The notes below the pieces were generated by a model. That model saw nothing but the letters and a program-made list of their open reading frames with translations. It made no database searches and had not been told where the DNA came from. A DNA stretch of 7,204 nucleotides from the NCBI GenBank assembly GCA_934476025.1, contig CAKSNI010000050.1, positions 1 through 7,204 of the forward strand, written 5' to 3'. Position 1 is the stretch's first letter, and each line of letters begins with the position of its first letter. Shown in pieces: positions 6,523 to 7,204 of this stretch. The stretch is from an uncultured Eubacteriales bacterium. GTDB lineage: Bacteria > Bacillota > Clostridia > Oscillospirales > Acutalibacteraceae. The translations under genes and the position numbers were made by a program.

Positions 6523-7204
6523 TCAGGGATCATCGGTTGGCATATCCACCACCGTCGGATCCCGGAAATAAACCGTGACCACCGTGCCGGTTTTCACCGT
6601 TTCGCCGGCCTTCACGCTTTGTTTATAGGCTTTTGTTTCGGCCGAACTCAGGGTATTGCCCGAGAATTCCACATTGATTCCCGCTTCGGCCGCCGCGGTA
6701 TTGACCTCACTGACACTCATCCCCGAAAAATTGGGTACCGTTCCGGTTTCTTCCCCTTCGTCAGATTCGGTATACAAAATCACCAATCCGCCGGCATACA
6801 GCGTTTCGCCGCTCTTGGGCAACTGGGAAACCACCTGTTCGCCGTTTCCGACCACCCGGTAAATCAGGCCGGCCGTGGTAATCATTCCTTTGGCCTCCGC
6901 AACTTCCTGCCCGGTGGTATCGGGAACGCTGATGGCCCGTTTGGCCAGTTCTTCTTCACTGTATTGCGGCTCAAAGCCCAAATACGGAAGAATTTCCTCA
7001 AAAATGGCCGAAGCAACCGGAGCGGAAATTGTTCCCCCGTAAATACTGCTTCCGTGAGGTTCATCCAGCAGCACAATCACGGCAACCTGCGGATCGGTAA
7101 TCGGAGCCAACCCGACATAGGAACCGACATACAGCCCTTTTTGATCCGTGGCGTTCATTTTATCGATTTTTTCACTGGTACCGGTTTTACCGCCTGTGCG
7201 GTAT
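6523..7204 (-). CDS. spoVD: Class B penicillin-binding protein, C-terminal part with two PASTA domains (SpoVD/PBP2B type)
   Basis: This is the end of a D,D-transpeptidase that cross-links septal peptidoglycan outside the membrane. The frame is open at the right edge, so 226 codons are seen and the start, membrane anchor and SxxK/SxN motifs lie outside the window. Visible residues begin YRTGGKTGTSEKID, with the third active-site motif KTG at residues 6-8 (bases 7188-7180). The end of the transpeptidase fold follows, including YVGLAPI and a stretch ending near ILPYLGF. Two PASTA repeats come next, at roughly residues 91-145 (starting SVPDTTGQEV) and 154-213 (starting GTVPNFSGMSV), separated by an acidic linker, ESDEGEETG. 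A short DMPTDDP tail ends the protein. PASTA repeats in such proteins are linked to PBP-wall or PBP-substrate contacts. Position upstream of murE and the PASTA tail support SpoVD or a vegetative PBP2B/2X homologue; the two cannot be told apart here. Confidence 0.9.
   Translation of the reverse strand, partial: YRTGGKTGTSEKIDKMNATDQKGLYVGSYVGLAPITDPQVAVIVLLDEPHGSSIYGGTISAPVASAIFEEILPYLGFEPQYSEEELAKRAISVPDTTGQEVAEAKGMITTAGLIYRVVGNGEQVVSQLPKSGETLYAGGLVILYTESDEGEETGTVPNFSGMSVSEVNTAAAEAGINVEFSGNTLSSAETKAYKQSVKAGETVKTGTVVTVYFRDPTVVDMPTDDP

Overview
The window is one block of peptidoglycan-synthesis and cell-division genes (a dcw cluster), all on the minus strand. Transcription therefore runs from the right edge (7204) to the left edge (1). 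In transcription order it holds: the 3' end of a class B penicillin-binding protein with two PASTA domains (SpoVD/PBP2B type), murE, mraY, ftsW/spoVE, murG, murA and the 5' end of divIB/ftsQ. No RNA gene, CRISPR array, insertion sequence or clear intrinsic terminator was found.

The organism is probably a low-oxygen Firmicute of the class Clostridia. The PASTA-tailed division PBP heading the row, the murG-murA-divIB order, strong AGGAGG-type ribosome binding sites and the general look of the proteins all fit this. Placement within Clostridia (for example Oscillospirales) is a guess. MurE carries the DNPR signature of meso-diaminopimelate-adding enzymes, so the wall is probably of the meso-DAP type.

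Layout by region. 6523-7204: PBP C-terminus, beginning just before its KTG motif. 6449-6522: short gap with no convincing signal. 5009-6448: murE, overlapping mraY by 4 nt (ATGA). 3990-5012: mraY. 3959-3989: gap holding the ftsW ribosome binding site. 2807-3958: ftsW, whose stop codon lies partly inside the murG Shine-Dalgarno. 1684-2796: murG. 1574-1683: 110-nt gap, the largest here, with a 33-bp imperfect palindrome and a possible weak promoter. 269-1573: murA, whose extended 3' end overlaps divIB by 50 nt. 1-318: divIB, cut by the window edge.

The products form a near-linear pathway. MurA commits UDP-GlcNAc to wall synthesis. MurE adds the third stem residue. MraY and MurG make lipid I and lipid II. 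FtsW polymerises lipid II at the septum, the PBP cross-links the strands, and DivIB scaffolds the division complex. murF and murD, commonly found beside murE/mraY and mraY/ftsW, are absent from those positions. This is essentially a housekeeping locus. The features most worth a second look are the palindrome before murA, the murA/divIB overlap, the missing murF/murD, and a cysteine-rich MurA. I found no convincing sign of an undescribed system.
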